Shown in pieces: positions 14,024 through 21,679 of a DNA stretch of 21,679 nt. The stretch lies in assembly GCA_964557975.1 (NCBI GenBank), contig CAZLCG010000032.1, forward strand, positions 1-21,679, read 5' to 3'. Under the pieces are notes generated by a model. The model was not told where the DNA came from. It did not search any database and saw nothing but the letters and a program-made list of their open reading frames with translations. Within the stretch, counting starts at the first letter, position 1, and the number at the start of each line of letters is the position of its first letter. This DNA comes from Fimenecus sp964557975. GTDB lineage: Bacteria > Bacillota > Clostridia > Oscillospirales > Acutalibacteraceae. Position numbers and translations under genes: made by a program.

Positions 14024-15424
14024 TTGCTTAAAAGCAGTGAAAAATCTATGGATAAAATTGTGGCTCTGTGTAAAAACAGGGGCTTTATCTTTGCGGGAAG
14101 CGACATTTACGGCGGACTTGCAAATACCTGGGATTACGGTCCTTTGGGCGCAAGGCTTAAAAATAATGTAAAGGATACATGGAGAAAGAGATTTATTCAG
14201 GAAAGAAAAAACAGCTACGAGGTTGACGCCGATATTCTTATGCACCCGAGGGTTTGGGAGGCAAGCGGTCACGTCGCTTCGTTCTCGGACCCGCTTCTTG
14301 ACTGCAAGGAGTGCAAAATGCGCCACAGAGCCGATAATCTTATAGATGATTTCGACCCCGACGCGCACGCCGACGGTATGACTAAGGAGGAAATGTTCCG
14401 ATACATAAAGGACCATCACATTCCCTGCCCTAACTGCGGAAAGCATAATTTCACCGATATAAGAGAGTTCAACCTTATGTTCCAGACCTTCAGGGGTGTT
14501 ACGAACAACAGCAAGAGCGTTATTTATCTGCGCCCCGAAAACGCGCAGGGCGAGTATGTAAATTACCTTAACGTTCAGCGCTCAATGAGGGCAAAGCTGC
14601 CGTTCAGCATAGGTCAGATAGGCAAGGCGTTCAGAAACGAGATTACCCCCGGTAACTTTACTTTCAGGACGATTGAATTTGAGCAGATGGAATTTCAGAC
14701 CTTCTGCAAGGAGGGGACGGACGCAGAGCTTTACGAATACTTTAAGGAATACGGCAAAAAGTATTTTGAGGATTTGGGGCTTCCCGAGGATACGCTGCGT
14801 TTCCACGATCACGAAAAGCTGGCGCACTACGCTAAGGCGGCGTGCGATATTGAATATCTGTTCCCGTTCGGCTGGGGCGAAATCAACGGCACGCACAACA
14901 GAACGGATTTCGACTTAACACGACATCAGGAATACAGCGGAACAAAGATGGAATATCTTGACCCCGAAACGGGCGAGAGATTTATTCCGTTTATAATAGA
15001 ATCCACCTACGGGCTTGACAGAACCGTACTTGCGCTTCTGTGCGAGGCGTATGACGAGGAAGTAATCGACGCCGAGAAAAACGACGTCCGTACAGTGCTT
15101 CACTTAAAGCCCTCGGTCGCGCCGTATAAAGCGGCGGTTCTTCCCCTTTCAAAGAAGCTTTCGCCGAAGGCTCTTGAAATCTGCGAGGAATTAAGCAAGC
15201 GCTTTATGACGGATTTCGACGAAACGGGTTCAATCGGCAAGAGGTACCGCCGTGAGGATGAAATCGGCACACCGTATTGCGTCACGGTTGATTTTCAAAC
15301 CGTCGGTGATGAGAACACGCCCGCCGATAACTGCGTTACCGTGCGCGACAGGGATACTATGGAGCAGGTTAGGCTTCCGATTGACAGAATCGCTGAATAC
15401 ATTGAGGAGAAAATAAAATTTTAA
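14024..15424 (+). CDS. glyS: Glycyl-tRNA synthetase, dimeric (alpha2) class II type
   Basis: This 466-aa cytoplasmic enzyme charges tRNA-Gly with glycine using ATP. It matches the alpha2 GlyRS family: KIVALCKNRGFIFAGSDIYG and GLANTWDYGPLG near the N-terminus. Zinc-binding pairs C94-x2-C97 and C135-x2-C138 lie in the insertion. Class II motif 2 runs FRNEITPGNFTFRTIEFEQME (203-223), and motif 3 contains YGLDRTVLALLCEAY. The C-terminal anticodon-binding domain begins near PSVAPYKAAVLPLSKK. Length is normal, with nothing missing. The best start is TTG 14024 with AAAGGA 10 nt upstream; a later ATG at 14048 also exists but lacks a site. It is followed 20 nt later by the lipid kinase, so the two may be co-transcribed. 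Confidence 0.96.
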   Translation: MLKSSEKSMDKIVALCKNRGFIFAGSDIYGGLANTWDYGPLGARLKNNVKDTWRKRFIQERKNSYEVDADILMHPRVWEASGHVASFSDPLLDCKECKMRHRADNLIDDFDPDAHADGMTKEEMFRYIKDHHIPCPNCGKHNFTDIREFNLMFQTFRGVTNNSKSVIYLRPENAQGEYVNYLNVQRSMRAKLPFSIGQIGKAFRNEITPGNFTFRTIEFEQMEFQTFCKEGTDAELYEYFKEYGKKYFEDLGLPEDTLRFHDHEKLAHYAKAACDIEYLFPFGWGEINGTHNRTDFDLTRHQEYSGTKMEYLDPETGERFIPFIIESTYGLDRTVLALLCEAYDEEVIDAEKNDVRTVLHLKPSVAPYKAAVLPLSKKLSPKALEICEELSKRFMTDFDETGSIGKRYRREDEIGTPYCVTVDFQTVGDENTPADNCVTVRDRDTMEQVRLPIDRIAEYIEEKIKF

Positions 15425-15444
15425 AACATTCGGGGTGCAGAAAA

Positions 15445-16431
15445 ATGAGTGATAACAGCGCAAAGAAGCTTTTTCTTGTCGTTAATCCCGTTTCGGGAAA
15501 AAAGACGGCAAAGCAATATATGAAAAGTATGATTGAAAGCTTTCACGAGGGGGGCTTTAATGTTACCGCCTGCTGTACGCAGATTGACAAAAACGCCTAT
15601 GATATCGTTCTTAACCGAGGCGCCGAATTTGACGTTATAGTTTGCGTCGGCGGTGACGGAACGCTTAAAGAAACGGTCTGTGCGGTTATAGAACTCGGCA
15701 CTGATACGCCGATAGGATATATTCCTATGGGCTCGACAAACGATTTTGCGTATTCCCTCGGTATTCCCACAAATGTGAATGACGCCGTTCGGGCGATTAT
15801 TGACGGCGAGCCGAAAAGCGTCGATATGGGAAAATTCGGGAGCGAATTTTTTGTTTATGTCGCAGGCTTCGGCAATTTTACCGCTATCTCATACTCCGCA
15901 AGTCAAAAAATGAAAAATGTTCTGGGTAAAAACGCCTACTACTTACAGGCGGTTCATGATTTTTTCCATATGAAGCCGTACCATGCAAGGATAGAGGCTG
16001 ACGGCGAGGTCTTTGAGGGCGATTACTTCTACGGCGCGGCGTCAAATTCATATTCGGTTGCGGGAATGCCCGTTTTACATAATATCGGCGTCGAGTTTGA
16101 CGACGGACTTCACGAGCTTATTCTGGTAAATATGTTCAAGAAAGCGGGCGATATTTTAAGTCTTGTGCGTTCTATGGCTAAAAAGGACGTTATTAACAAT
16201 GAGCTTGTTACAATCAGGCATTGTAAGAATATTAAGTTTATGTTTGACGAGCCGACCGCGTTCACTCTTGACGGCGAATTCGGAGGCGAGCAGACAGAGG
16301 TAACCGCCGTTTCTCTTGAAAAAGTGGTGAGAATGATTATAAGACCTGAGCCTGAAAAAGAGGATTCGGAGAACGGGGACGGCTCCGGCGCATCGGATAA
16401 TGTCGAAGAAGCGCGGCAAGAGACGGTTTGA
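15445..16431 (+). CDS. Diacylglycerol kinase / YegS-BmrU-like lipid kinase
   Basis: This 328-aa protein belongs to the DAGK-catalytic family of soluble lipid kinases (DgkB/YegS/BmrU type), which phosphorylate diacylglycerol or related lipids at the membrane. In Gram-positives the reaction recycles diacylglycerol released during lipoteichoic acid synthesis. Visible motifs are VVNPVSGKKTA (12-22), the nucleotide-binding VCVGGDGTLKETV with GGDGT at 69-73, and IPMGSTNDFAYSLGIP (GSTND 96-100). A C-terminal beta-sandwich with FTLDGEFGGEQTEV follows. The final 20 or so residues are an acidic, Gly/Ser-rich tail that looks disordered. The ribosome binding site is modest (GGGGTG, 8 nt before ATG). It follows the glycyl-tRNA synthetase closely; no terminator with a clear stem follows it. 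Confidence 0.9.
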   Translation: MSDNSAKKLFLVVNPVSGKKTAKQYMKSMIESFHEGGFNVTACCTQIDKNAYDIVLNRGAEFDVIVCVGGDGTLKETVCAVIELGTDTPIGYIPMGSTNDFAYSLGIPTNVNDAVRAIIDGEPKSVDMGKFGSEFFVYVAGFGNFTAISYSASQKMKNVLGKNAYYLQAVHDFFHMKPYHARIEADGEVFEGDYFYGAASNSYSVAGMPVLHNIGVEFDDGLHELILVNMFKKAGDILSLVRSMAKKDVINNELVTIRHCKNIKFMFDEPTAFTLDGEFGGEQTEVTAVSLEKVVRMIIRPEPEKEDSENGDGSGASDNVEEARQETV

Positions 16432-16850
16432 GGCGGCTTTTGTTTGATTGAATACGGCAGGTTTTGATTTGTACTTAATGATGTATGATTACTGATAGTT
16501 AAATTATATCTAAGCAGTTTTTTTAATTAGCGGGCTTGTTCCGATTGCCACATCCCTTTGCATAAGGGATGTTTGGAAATTCCGCTCCCTCTCAGAGGAA
16601 GCCGTCACGAAGTGACTGAGGGAGTTTCAAGGCGGCGCGTCAAGGATGCCGCGCCCTACGCACGAAATGAAATTTGCGTATAAAAAGGCTCCCTTGTAAG
16701 CGGGAGCTATTGAGTGGAGCGAGAATGAGGAAGTTATTTTAAATTTATCTGTTATGAACGTCGGTAAGCTGTTTTGTCTGCAAATTTCGCGTGGGGACAA
16801 ACATCGGTCATTCCATATGCGGATAAGAATAAAACTTGATTTTTAAGGCG
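16432..16850. other. Repeat-rich intergenic region without genes
   Basis: About 420 nt between the lipid kinase and the terminator of the XRE gene. It holds four separate palindromic units between 16551 and 16707 and no ORF with a ribosome binding site. The part 16710-16850 shows nothing I can name. Confidence 0.6.
16551..16707. repeat. Cluster of four short palindromic repeats
   Basis: In order: CATCCCTT/AAGGGATG (16551-16571), then CTCCCTC/GAGGGAG enclosing GTCAC/GTGAC (16585-16624). Next is GGCGCG/CGCGCC around TCAAGGATGC (16634-16655), followed by CCTACGC, and last GCTCCC/GGGAGC (16688-16707). Related units occur at 4106, 13899, 21592 and 21652. They look like REP-type intergenic elements; I saw no transposase. 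Confidence 0.65.
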
Positions 16851-16876
16851 AAAAAATCCTCCCCCCTAACGGAGGA
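16851..16876 (-). terminator. Intrinsic terminator of the XRE regulator gene
   Basis: On the minus strand TCCTCC (16876-16871) pairs with GGAGGA (16862-16857) across an 8-nt loop and is followed directly by TTTTTT. It lies 42 nt after the regulator stop codon. Confidence 0.65.
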
Positions 16877-16917
16877 AGGCGGCAGGCGCTATGCGTTTTA
16901 TATGGTTTTTAAGGGTG

Positions 16918-17238
16918 TTATTTTGATGATTTATAGGATTTTACAAGCTTGTCGACTACTGATTTTTGTTCGGGAGAAAGAAAGATCCATTCGTCAAATA
17001 ATTCCCGCTGTTCCCTTGTGAGATAAACGGGCTTTTCAGCATCATTTTCGGAAAAGAATTGAGACATGGTAATACCGAGCCCTTTACAGATCGCCTCTAT
17101 GGTCGGTATGGTGGGCGCGGTGTTTCTGATAAAAATGTTTGAAATTGTGCTTTGCGACAAGCCGCTTAGCTTCGCAAGGCGGTATTCGGTTATATTCTTA
17201 GCCTGCATCAGTTGTTTAATTCTTTCTTTCGCATCCAT
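16918..17238 (-). CDS. XRE-family transcriptional regulator
   Basis: This 106-aa DNA-binding protein has an N-terminal Cro/CI-type helix-turn-helix (residues about 5-60: RIKQLMQAKNITEYRLAKLS, then GLSQSTISNIF and PTIPTIEAICKGLGI). A short C-terminal part (LTREQRELFDEWIFLSPEQK) may serve dimerisation. I chose ATG 17238 because GAGGTG lies just upstream; the longer frame to 17319 has no site and runs into the opposing promoter. It is divergent from the BspA-like gene, with 118 nt between the two starts, so it may control that gene, itself, or both. A TTGACA on the minus strand at 17286-17281 could be its -35, but the -10 is unclear. Confidence 0.85.
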   Translation of the reverse strand: MDAKERIKQLMQAKNITEYRLAKLSGLSQSTISNIFIRNTAPTIPTIEAICKGLGITMSQFFSENDAEKPVYLTREQRELFDEWIFLSPEQKSVVDKLVKSYKSSK

Positions 17239-17302
17239 ATTATACACCTCTTTTGAGTTTATTTTACTATTACATTGAAATGTCAAACAGATAAAATATG
17301 TA

Positions 17303-17331
17303 TTGATAATACTACTCAATGGAGTTATAAT
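17303..17331 (+). promoter_or_regulatory. Near-consensus promoter of the BspA-like gene with overlapping inverted repeat
   Basis: TTGATA at 17303-17308, a 17-nt spacer and TATAAT at 17326-17331. An inverted pair ATTGA (17302-17306) and TCAAT (17316-17320) overlaps the -35 and spacer and is a candidate operator for the divergent XRE protein. AAGGAGGT at 17342-17349 is a full-strength ribosome binding site. Confidence 0.75.
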
Positions 17332-17356
17332 TTTGTAAAATAAGGAGGTCTTTTAA

Positions 17357-18850
17357 ATGGAAAAAACATCAAGGAAAATTTTGTCGGTCCTTTTGGCGGT
17401 GATTATGGTGCTGTCAATTGTACCGACGGCGGGCATTGTTTCGTTTGCCGCGACAAGCGGAGATTATGAGTACTCCGTTTTGTCGGAGGACGATAAGACC
17501 TGCGAAATCACGGATTACACAGGCTCGGCAGAAAATCTGACTATCCCGTCGACGATAGACGGATATACCGTTACGAGTATAGGAACAGAGGCTTTCTATA
17601 AATGCACCTCGCTTGAAAGCATAACGATACCCGACAGCGTGACGAGTATAGGATATGAAGCTTTCTATGGTTGCACCTCGCTTACAAGCGTAACGATAGG
17701 CAACGGCGTGACGAGTATAGGAAATAGTGCTTTCTATAATTGCACCTCGCTTACAAGCGTAACGATAGGCGACGGCGTGACAAGTATAGGAAGAAATGCT
17801 TTCTCTAATTGCACCTCGCTTGAAAGCGTAACTATCCCCGACAGCGTGACGAGTATAGGAGATGCTGCTTTCCGTGATTGCACCTCGCTTGAAAGCGTAA
17901 CTATCCCCGACAGCGTAACGAGTATAGGAGATGATGCTTTCTATGGTTGCACCTCGCTTACAAGCGTAACGATACCCGACAGCGTAACGAGTATGGGAAG
18001 CTATGCTTTCGGGTACTGCACCTCGCTTAAAAGCGTAACAATCCCCGACAGTGTAACGAGTATAGGATATTGTGCTTTCTATAAGACCGCTTACTATAAC
18101 AACAGTGATAATTGGGAAAACGGCGTACTGTATATAGGCAATCATTTAATTAAAGCAAAGACAAATATATCGGGCAGTTACGAAATTAAAAAGGGAACAC
18201 TTACAATTGCCGAGGAAGCTTTCGATAATTGCACCAAGCTTACAAGTGTAACTATTCCCGACAGCGTGACAAGTATAGGAAATTATACTTTCTATAAGTG
18301 CACCTCGCTTACAAGCGTAACGATACCCGACAGCGTGACGAGTATAGGATATGGTGCTTTCTATGGTTGCACCTCGCTTGAAAGCGTAACTATCCCCGAC
18401 AGCGTAACGAGTATAGGAGATTGGGCTTTCGATAATTGCACCTCGCTTACAAGCGTAACGATACCCGACAGCGTGACGAGTATAGGAGAAGGCGCTTTCG
18501 AGATTTGCACCTCGCTTACAAGCATAACGATACCCGTCAGCGTAACGAGTATAGGAGAGTATGCTTTCTATAATTGCACCTCGCTTACAAGCGTAACAAT
18601 ACCTGACAGCGTAACGAGTATAGGAAAAAATGCTTTCAATAAATGCACCTCGCTTAAAAGCGTAATGATAGGCAACGGCGTGACGAGTATAGGCTCGTGG
18701 GCTTTCGGCAATTGCTCCTCACTTAAAAGCGTAACAATACCCGACAGCGTAACGAGTATAGGAAATAGTGCTTTCTATAATTGCACCTCTCTTTCAAGCA
18801 TAACAATACCCGGACAGTGTGACGAGTATAGGAAAAAATGCTTTCAATAA
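17357..18850 (+). CDS. BspA-like leucine-rich-repeat surface protein, N-terminal part (frameshifted)
   Basis: This 497-codon frame begins with a signal peptide (MEKTSRKILSVLLAVIMVLS, cleavage near SFA-A at about 31). After a short lead-in it has about seventeen 23-residue BspA-type leucine-rich repeats (LRR_5, PF13306) with consensus TSIGxxAFxxCTSLxSVTIPDSV. A non-repeat island near residues 240-285 (YYNNSDNWENGVLYIGNHLI) is usual in this family. BspA proteins are secreted or cell-surface adhesins that bind host or glycan ligands. The frame breaks at an extra G (18812-18813, ACCCGGACAG for ACCCGACAG), after which it reads GQCDEYRKKCFQ and stops. Its promoter and ribosome binding site are excellent. 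The rest of the gene continues in other frames to 21411; without the lesion it would encode about 1,350 residues. Confidence 0.85.
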   Translation: MEKTSRKILSVLLAVIMVLSIVPTAGIVSFAATSGDYEYSVLSEDDKTCEITDYTGSAENLTIPSTIDGYTVTSIGTEAFYKCTSLESITIPDSVTSIGYEAFYGCTSLTSVTIGNGVTSIGNSAFYNCTSLTSVTIGDGVTSIGRNAFSNCTSLESVTIPDSVTSIGDAAFRDCTSLESVTIPDSVTSIGDDAFYGCTSLTSVTIPDSVTSMGSYAFGYCTSLKSVTIPDSVTSIGYCAFYKTAYYNNSDNWENGVLYIGNHLIKAKTNISGSYEIKKGTLTIAEEAFDNCTKLTSVTIPDSVTSIGNYTFYKCTSLTSVTIPDSVTSIGYGAFYGCTSLESVTIPDSVTSIGDWAFDNCTSLTSVTIPDSVTSIGEGAFEICTSLTSITIPVSVTSIGEYAFYNCTSLTSVTIPDSVTSIGKNAFNKCTSLKSVMIGNGVTSIGSWAFGNCSSLKSVTIPDSVTSIGNSAFYNCTSLSSITIPGQCDEYRKKCFQ

Positions 18851-19041
18851 ATGCACCTCGCTTAAAAGCGTAATGATAGGCAACGGCGTGACGAGTATAG
18901 GCTCGTGGGCTTTCGGCAATTGCTCCTCACTTAAAAGCGTAACAATACCCGACAGCGTAACGAGTATAGGAAATAGTGCTTTCTATAATTGCACCTCTCT
19001 TTCAAGCATAACAATACCCGGACAGTGTGACGAGTATAGGA
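18614..19041 (+). repeat. 208-bp exact tandem duplication inside the BspA-like gene
   Basis: Bases match those 208 positions downstream without difference from 18614 to 18833, so the duplicated tract covers 18614-19041 (just over two units). The unit is three 69-nt leucine-rich repeats (207 nt) plus the extra G. Both copies carry the same CCCGG lesion (18809-18813 and 19017-19021). Confidence 0.9.
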
Positions 19042-19073
19042 CAGTACACTTTTTACAATTGCACCTCGCTTAA
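18819..19073 (+). pseudogene. Middle fragment of the broken BspA-like gene
   Basis: After the first extra G the leucine-rich repeats continue in the next frame (TSIGKNAFNKCTSLKSVMIG and on). They end after the second extra G with GQCDEYRTVHFLQLHLA and a stop at 19071-19073. There is no ribosome binding site, and the first codon (GTG) is just an ordinary repeat codon. It is the second copy of the 208-bp duplication, not a separate gene. Confidence 0.85.
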
Positions 19074-21411
19074 AAGCATAGCGATAGGCTACAGCGTAAC
19101 GAGTATAGGATATGCTGCCTTTAAGGATTGCACCTCGCTTAAAAGCGTAACAATACCCGACAGCGTGACGAGTATAGGAGATTATGCTTTCAATGGTTGC
19201 ACCTCTCTTGAAAGCGTAACGATAGGCAACGGCGTAACGAGTATAGGAGATTATGCTTTATCTGATTGCGGTTCTCTTGAAAGCGTAACAGTGCCCGACA
19301 GTGTGACGAGTATAGGAAATTATGCTTTCTATTATTGTAATGCGCTAAAAAATGTAAATATAGGTAAAGGTGTAACGAGCATAGGAGATGATGCTTTTTG
19401 GTATTGTCCCTCTCTTATAAGCATAAATGTTGACGCAGATAATGAATATTACAGCAGTGAAAACGGAGTTTTGTTTAATAAAGACAAAACTAAACTTATC
19501 CAATATCCGTCGAGTAAAAATGACGCTTATTATGCCGTACCTGACAGTGTTACAGATATAAGAGAAAACGCATTCTTTGAATGTGGTTTGCTTGAAAGTA
19601 TAACAATACCCGATAGTGTAACAAGTATAGGAGATAGCGTTTTCTTTAATTGTACCTCGCTTAAAAGCGCTATGATAGGTAAAGGTGTAACGAGTATAGG
19701 AACTAGTGCTTTCATTGGCTGCACCTCGCTTGAAAGTATAACTATCCCCGACGGCATAACGAGTATAGCAAATCAAACCTTCGACAATTGCACCTCGCTT
19801 GAAAGCGTAACGATACCCGACAGCGTGACGAGTATAGGAAACGGTGCTTTCCGTAATTGCACCTCGCTTGAAAGCATAACTATCCCTGACAGCGTAACGA
19901 GTATAGGAAATTATGCTTTCCGTAATTGCACCTCGCTTACAAGCGTAACAATACCCGACAGCGTTACAAGTATTGGTGACTGTGCCTTTGGATATAATGA
20001 ATTAGATAAAATTGACGGCTTTGTAATTTACGGCAATGAAGGAACAGCGGCGGAAAAGTATGCGAATGATAACGGGTTTGTCTTCGTCGCTTTGGACATA
20101 ACAAATACCGAAAACGGCATTTCCGTTATTTTCCCCAAAGATGACCTTCCCGACGGAAACACGGTTTTGAACGTGGAAAAGCTGACTGCCGAGGAAGATG
20201 AAATCATTTATGATATTACCCTGACCTTAAACGGCGAAGCTGTTCAGCCCGCGGGCGAGGTGACCGTCAAAATACCCGTACCCGAGACAATGGACGGAAA
20301 CAAATGCAAGGTTTACCGTCAGGAAACGGACGGAGCGTATACGGATATGAACGCCGTATATGAGGACGGCTATATGGCTTTCACCACCGACCATTTCAGC
20401 GTATATGTTGTTAAGGAAGCGGAAACCGATTACACCGAATACGACAAGGCAGTCGAACAGGCAAATGCGATAGACAGAAGCCAATATACGGCTGAAAGCC
20501 TTGCGGCTCTCGACAGCACACTTGCGGTTGACGTAACCGGCGCTTCGCAGGAGGAAATCGACGCACAGACCGAAGCTATACTTAACGCAGTAAACGCGCT
20601 TGAATACAAGTCGGCCGATTACACCGAATACAACAAGGCAGTCGAAAATGCAAACGCGATAGACAGAAGCCAATATATGGCTGAAAGCCTTGCGGTTCTT
20701 GACAGCGCATTGGCGGTCGATGTAAGCGGTAAAAACATCACCGAACAGTCCGTTGTCGATGAGCAGACGCAGGCAATTCTTGACGCGGTAAACGCTCTTG
20801 AATATAAGTCGGCTGATTACACCGAATATGACAAAGCCGTCAAGCAGGCGAAAGCGATAGACAGAAGCCAATATACGGCTGAAAGCCTTGCGGCTCTTGA
20901 CAGCGCATTGGCGGTCGATGTAAGCGGTAAAAATATTACCGAGCAGGCCGTTGTTGACGCGCAGACCGAAGCGATAACCGACGCGCTTAAATCGCTTGTT
21001 AAAAGGATTGCGATGTACCGTCTTTACAATCCCAATTCGGGTGAGCATTTCTATACATCGAACACAGGCGAGAGGGATAACCTCGTAAAGCTCGGCTGGA
21101 ATTATGAAGGCATAGGCTGGTACGCGCCCTCGAAATCCTCAACGCCCGTTTACAGACTGTACAACAAGAACGGCGGCGAACATCATTACACTGCAAGCGT
21201 GACCGAAAGAGACAGGCTTGTTAAACTCGGCTGGAATTATGAGGGTATCGGCTGGAATTCGGACGACGCGCAGGGTGTACCGATTTACAGACAGTATAAC
21301 CCGAACGCCTTTGCGAACAACCACAACTACACAGCAAGCAAGACCGAGAACGACCGCCTTGTTTCCTACGGCTGGAGATATGAAGGCGTCGGCTGGTACG
21401 GCGTGGCGTAA
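19027..21411 (+). pseudogene. BspA-like surface protein, C-terminal part: LRRs, helical repeats, DUF5648-like repeats
   Basis: This frame of about 794 codons continues the same protein. It has about thirteen more BspA repeats to about 20010, including another island (NEYYSSENGVLFNKDKTKLI). A beta-rich domain follows (GISVIFPKDDLPDGNTVLNV to FSVYVVKEAE). Then come three FIVAR-like helical repeats starting DYTEYDKAVEQANAIDRSQY. The end is three repeats of the type YRLYNPNSGEHFYTSNTGER with GWNYEGIGWY, which fit DUF5648. The end domains suggest attachment to or binding of cell-wall or host glycans. No ribosome binding site precedes GTG 19027, and translation from the true start stops at 18850, so this part is probably not made unless the frame is restored. 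Its reading frame is otherwise free of damage. Confidence 0.8.
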
Positions 21412-21522
21412 AATCAAAATATTTTGCCAATTCGTAGGGACAGCCCTTGCGGCTGTCCGTATCGGAGTTAAAGCAATAATTTTATGTCCGTATCAAAAAT
21501 TTAAAGCAATAATACTATAACT

Positions 21523-21554
21523 AACGGGACAGACGAAATTTCGCCTGTCCCGTT
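21523..21554 (+). terminator. Hairpin terminator after the BspA-like gene
   Basis: AACGGGACAG (21523-21532) pairs with CTGTCCCGTT (21545-21554). It encloses the palindrome CGAAATTTCG (21534-21543), with one A-C mismatch between. TACTGTTTTATCC follows. The stem is strong but the T-tract is interrupted, and the unit resembles the dispersed repeats nearby. Confidence 0.5.
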
Positions 21555-21650
21555 TACTGTTTTATCCGTAAATTTTGAGTTGCGCGTAGGGTGCGTCAAG
21601 GATGTCGCGCCGTTTTTTATTCTCTTGTTGAAGGTGTATACCTTTTCAGC

Positions 21651-21674
21651 CTCCCTTGTGTAAAGGGAGGTGGC
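21651..21674. repeat. Dispersed palindrome (TCCCTTGTGTAAAGGGA family)
   Basis: The 17-mer TCCCTTGTGTAAAGGGA at 21652-21668 is identical to 13899-13915, followed here by GGTGGC and there by CGTGGC. The copy continues toward or past the window edge. Confidence 0.7.
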
Positions 21675-21679
21675 AAACG

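Larger units (their letters stand above)
21412..21679. other. Intergenic tail with three dispersed palindromes
   Basis: No gene is seen. It holds GGACAGCC/GGCTGTCC at 21438-21458, the hairpin at 21523-21554, a copy of the GCGTCAAGGATG element at about 21592-21610, and CTCCCTTGTGTAAAGGGAG at 21651-21669, which reads on to the window end. Confidence 0.6.

Noticed and set aside
17414..18145. Long minus-strand open frame (243 codons) antisense to the leucine-rich repeats
   Set aside because: Its repeated SYTRYAVG-type sequence is only the mirror of the biased 69-nt repeats; there is no ribosome binding site, and the plus-strand product is a well-known family. The same holds for the minus-strand frames at 19345-19776 and 20227-21048.
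18614..19041. Idea that changing the copy number of the 208-bp unit could switch the adhesin on
   Set aside because: Three units would bring the total shift back to zero, but a TAA (18848-18850) lies just after the first extra G in the shifted frame, so translation stops before the frame could be restored. Only loss of the G would repair it.
17570..20000. Regular repeat array that might be taken for CRISPR
   Set aside because: The period is 69 nt and the whole unit is conserved with small coding changes; there are no unique spacers, and the translation is a continuous BspA repeat protein.

Overview
The window looks like chromosomal DNA of an anaerobic gut Firmicute, probably a Clostridia/Oscillospirales (Ruminococcus-like) bacterium. 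The evidence is indirect: strong AGGAGG-type ribosome binding sites, sigma-A-type promoters, a LytR-CpsA-Psr protein, a YfhO membrane protein, a BspA-type leucine-rich-repeat surface protein with DUF5648-like repeats, and short dispersed palindromic repeats between genes. No species can be assigned from the sequence alone.

Layout. 1-320: leader with a gene end entering from the left, a possible 34-aa ORF and a promoter. 321-4045: YfhO-family membrane protein followed 2 nt later by a prepilin peptidase. 4046-6412 (minus strand): a lipoprotein, a separate transcription unit for a 42-aa acidic hydrophobic peptide, and a two-gene operon encoding a PPase-like/Nudix fusion and a COG2426 membrane protein. 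6615-10413 (plus): LCP cell-wall ligase, GH51 arabinofuranosidase and a zinc-ribbon membrane protein. 10477-12453: an AT-richer island holding an HTH regulator without a start codon and a restriction-modification pair that is unmistakably EcoRV-like (predicted site GATATC). 12598-13833: a GPH/MelB-type sugar:cation symporter lacking its N-terminus, exactly next to the island. 14024-16431: glycyl-tRNA synthetase and a diacylglycerol-kinase-like lipid kinase. 16432-16917: a cluster of palindromic repeats. 16918-17238 (minus): an XRE regulator divergent from the last locus. 17357-21411: a giant BspA-like surface protein gene, broken by a 1-nt insertion that was then copied by a 208-bp tandem duplication. 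21412-21679: more palindromic repeats.

How the parts fit. YfhO, LCP, the lipid kinase and the BspA protein all concern the envelope. GH51 plus the (now broken) GPH symporter would make a plausible arabinoside use locus that the R-M island has disrupted. The strongest discoveries are the EcoRV-type system with its damaged flanks, the double-frameshifted 208-bp duplication in the BspA gene, and a self-contained transcription unit for a 42-aa peptide. All function calls rest on recognised motifs and remembered family sequences; no database search was run.
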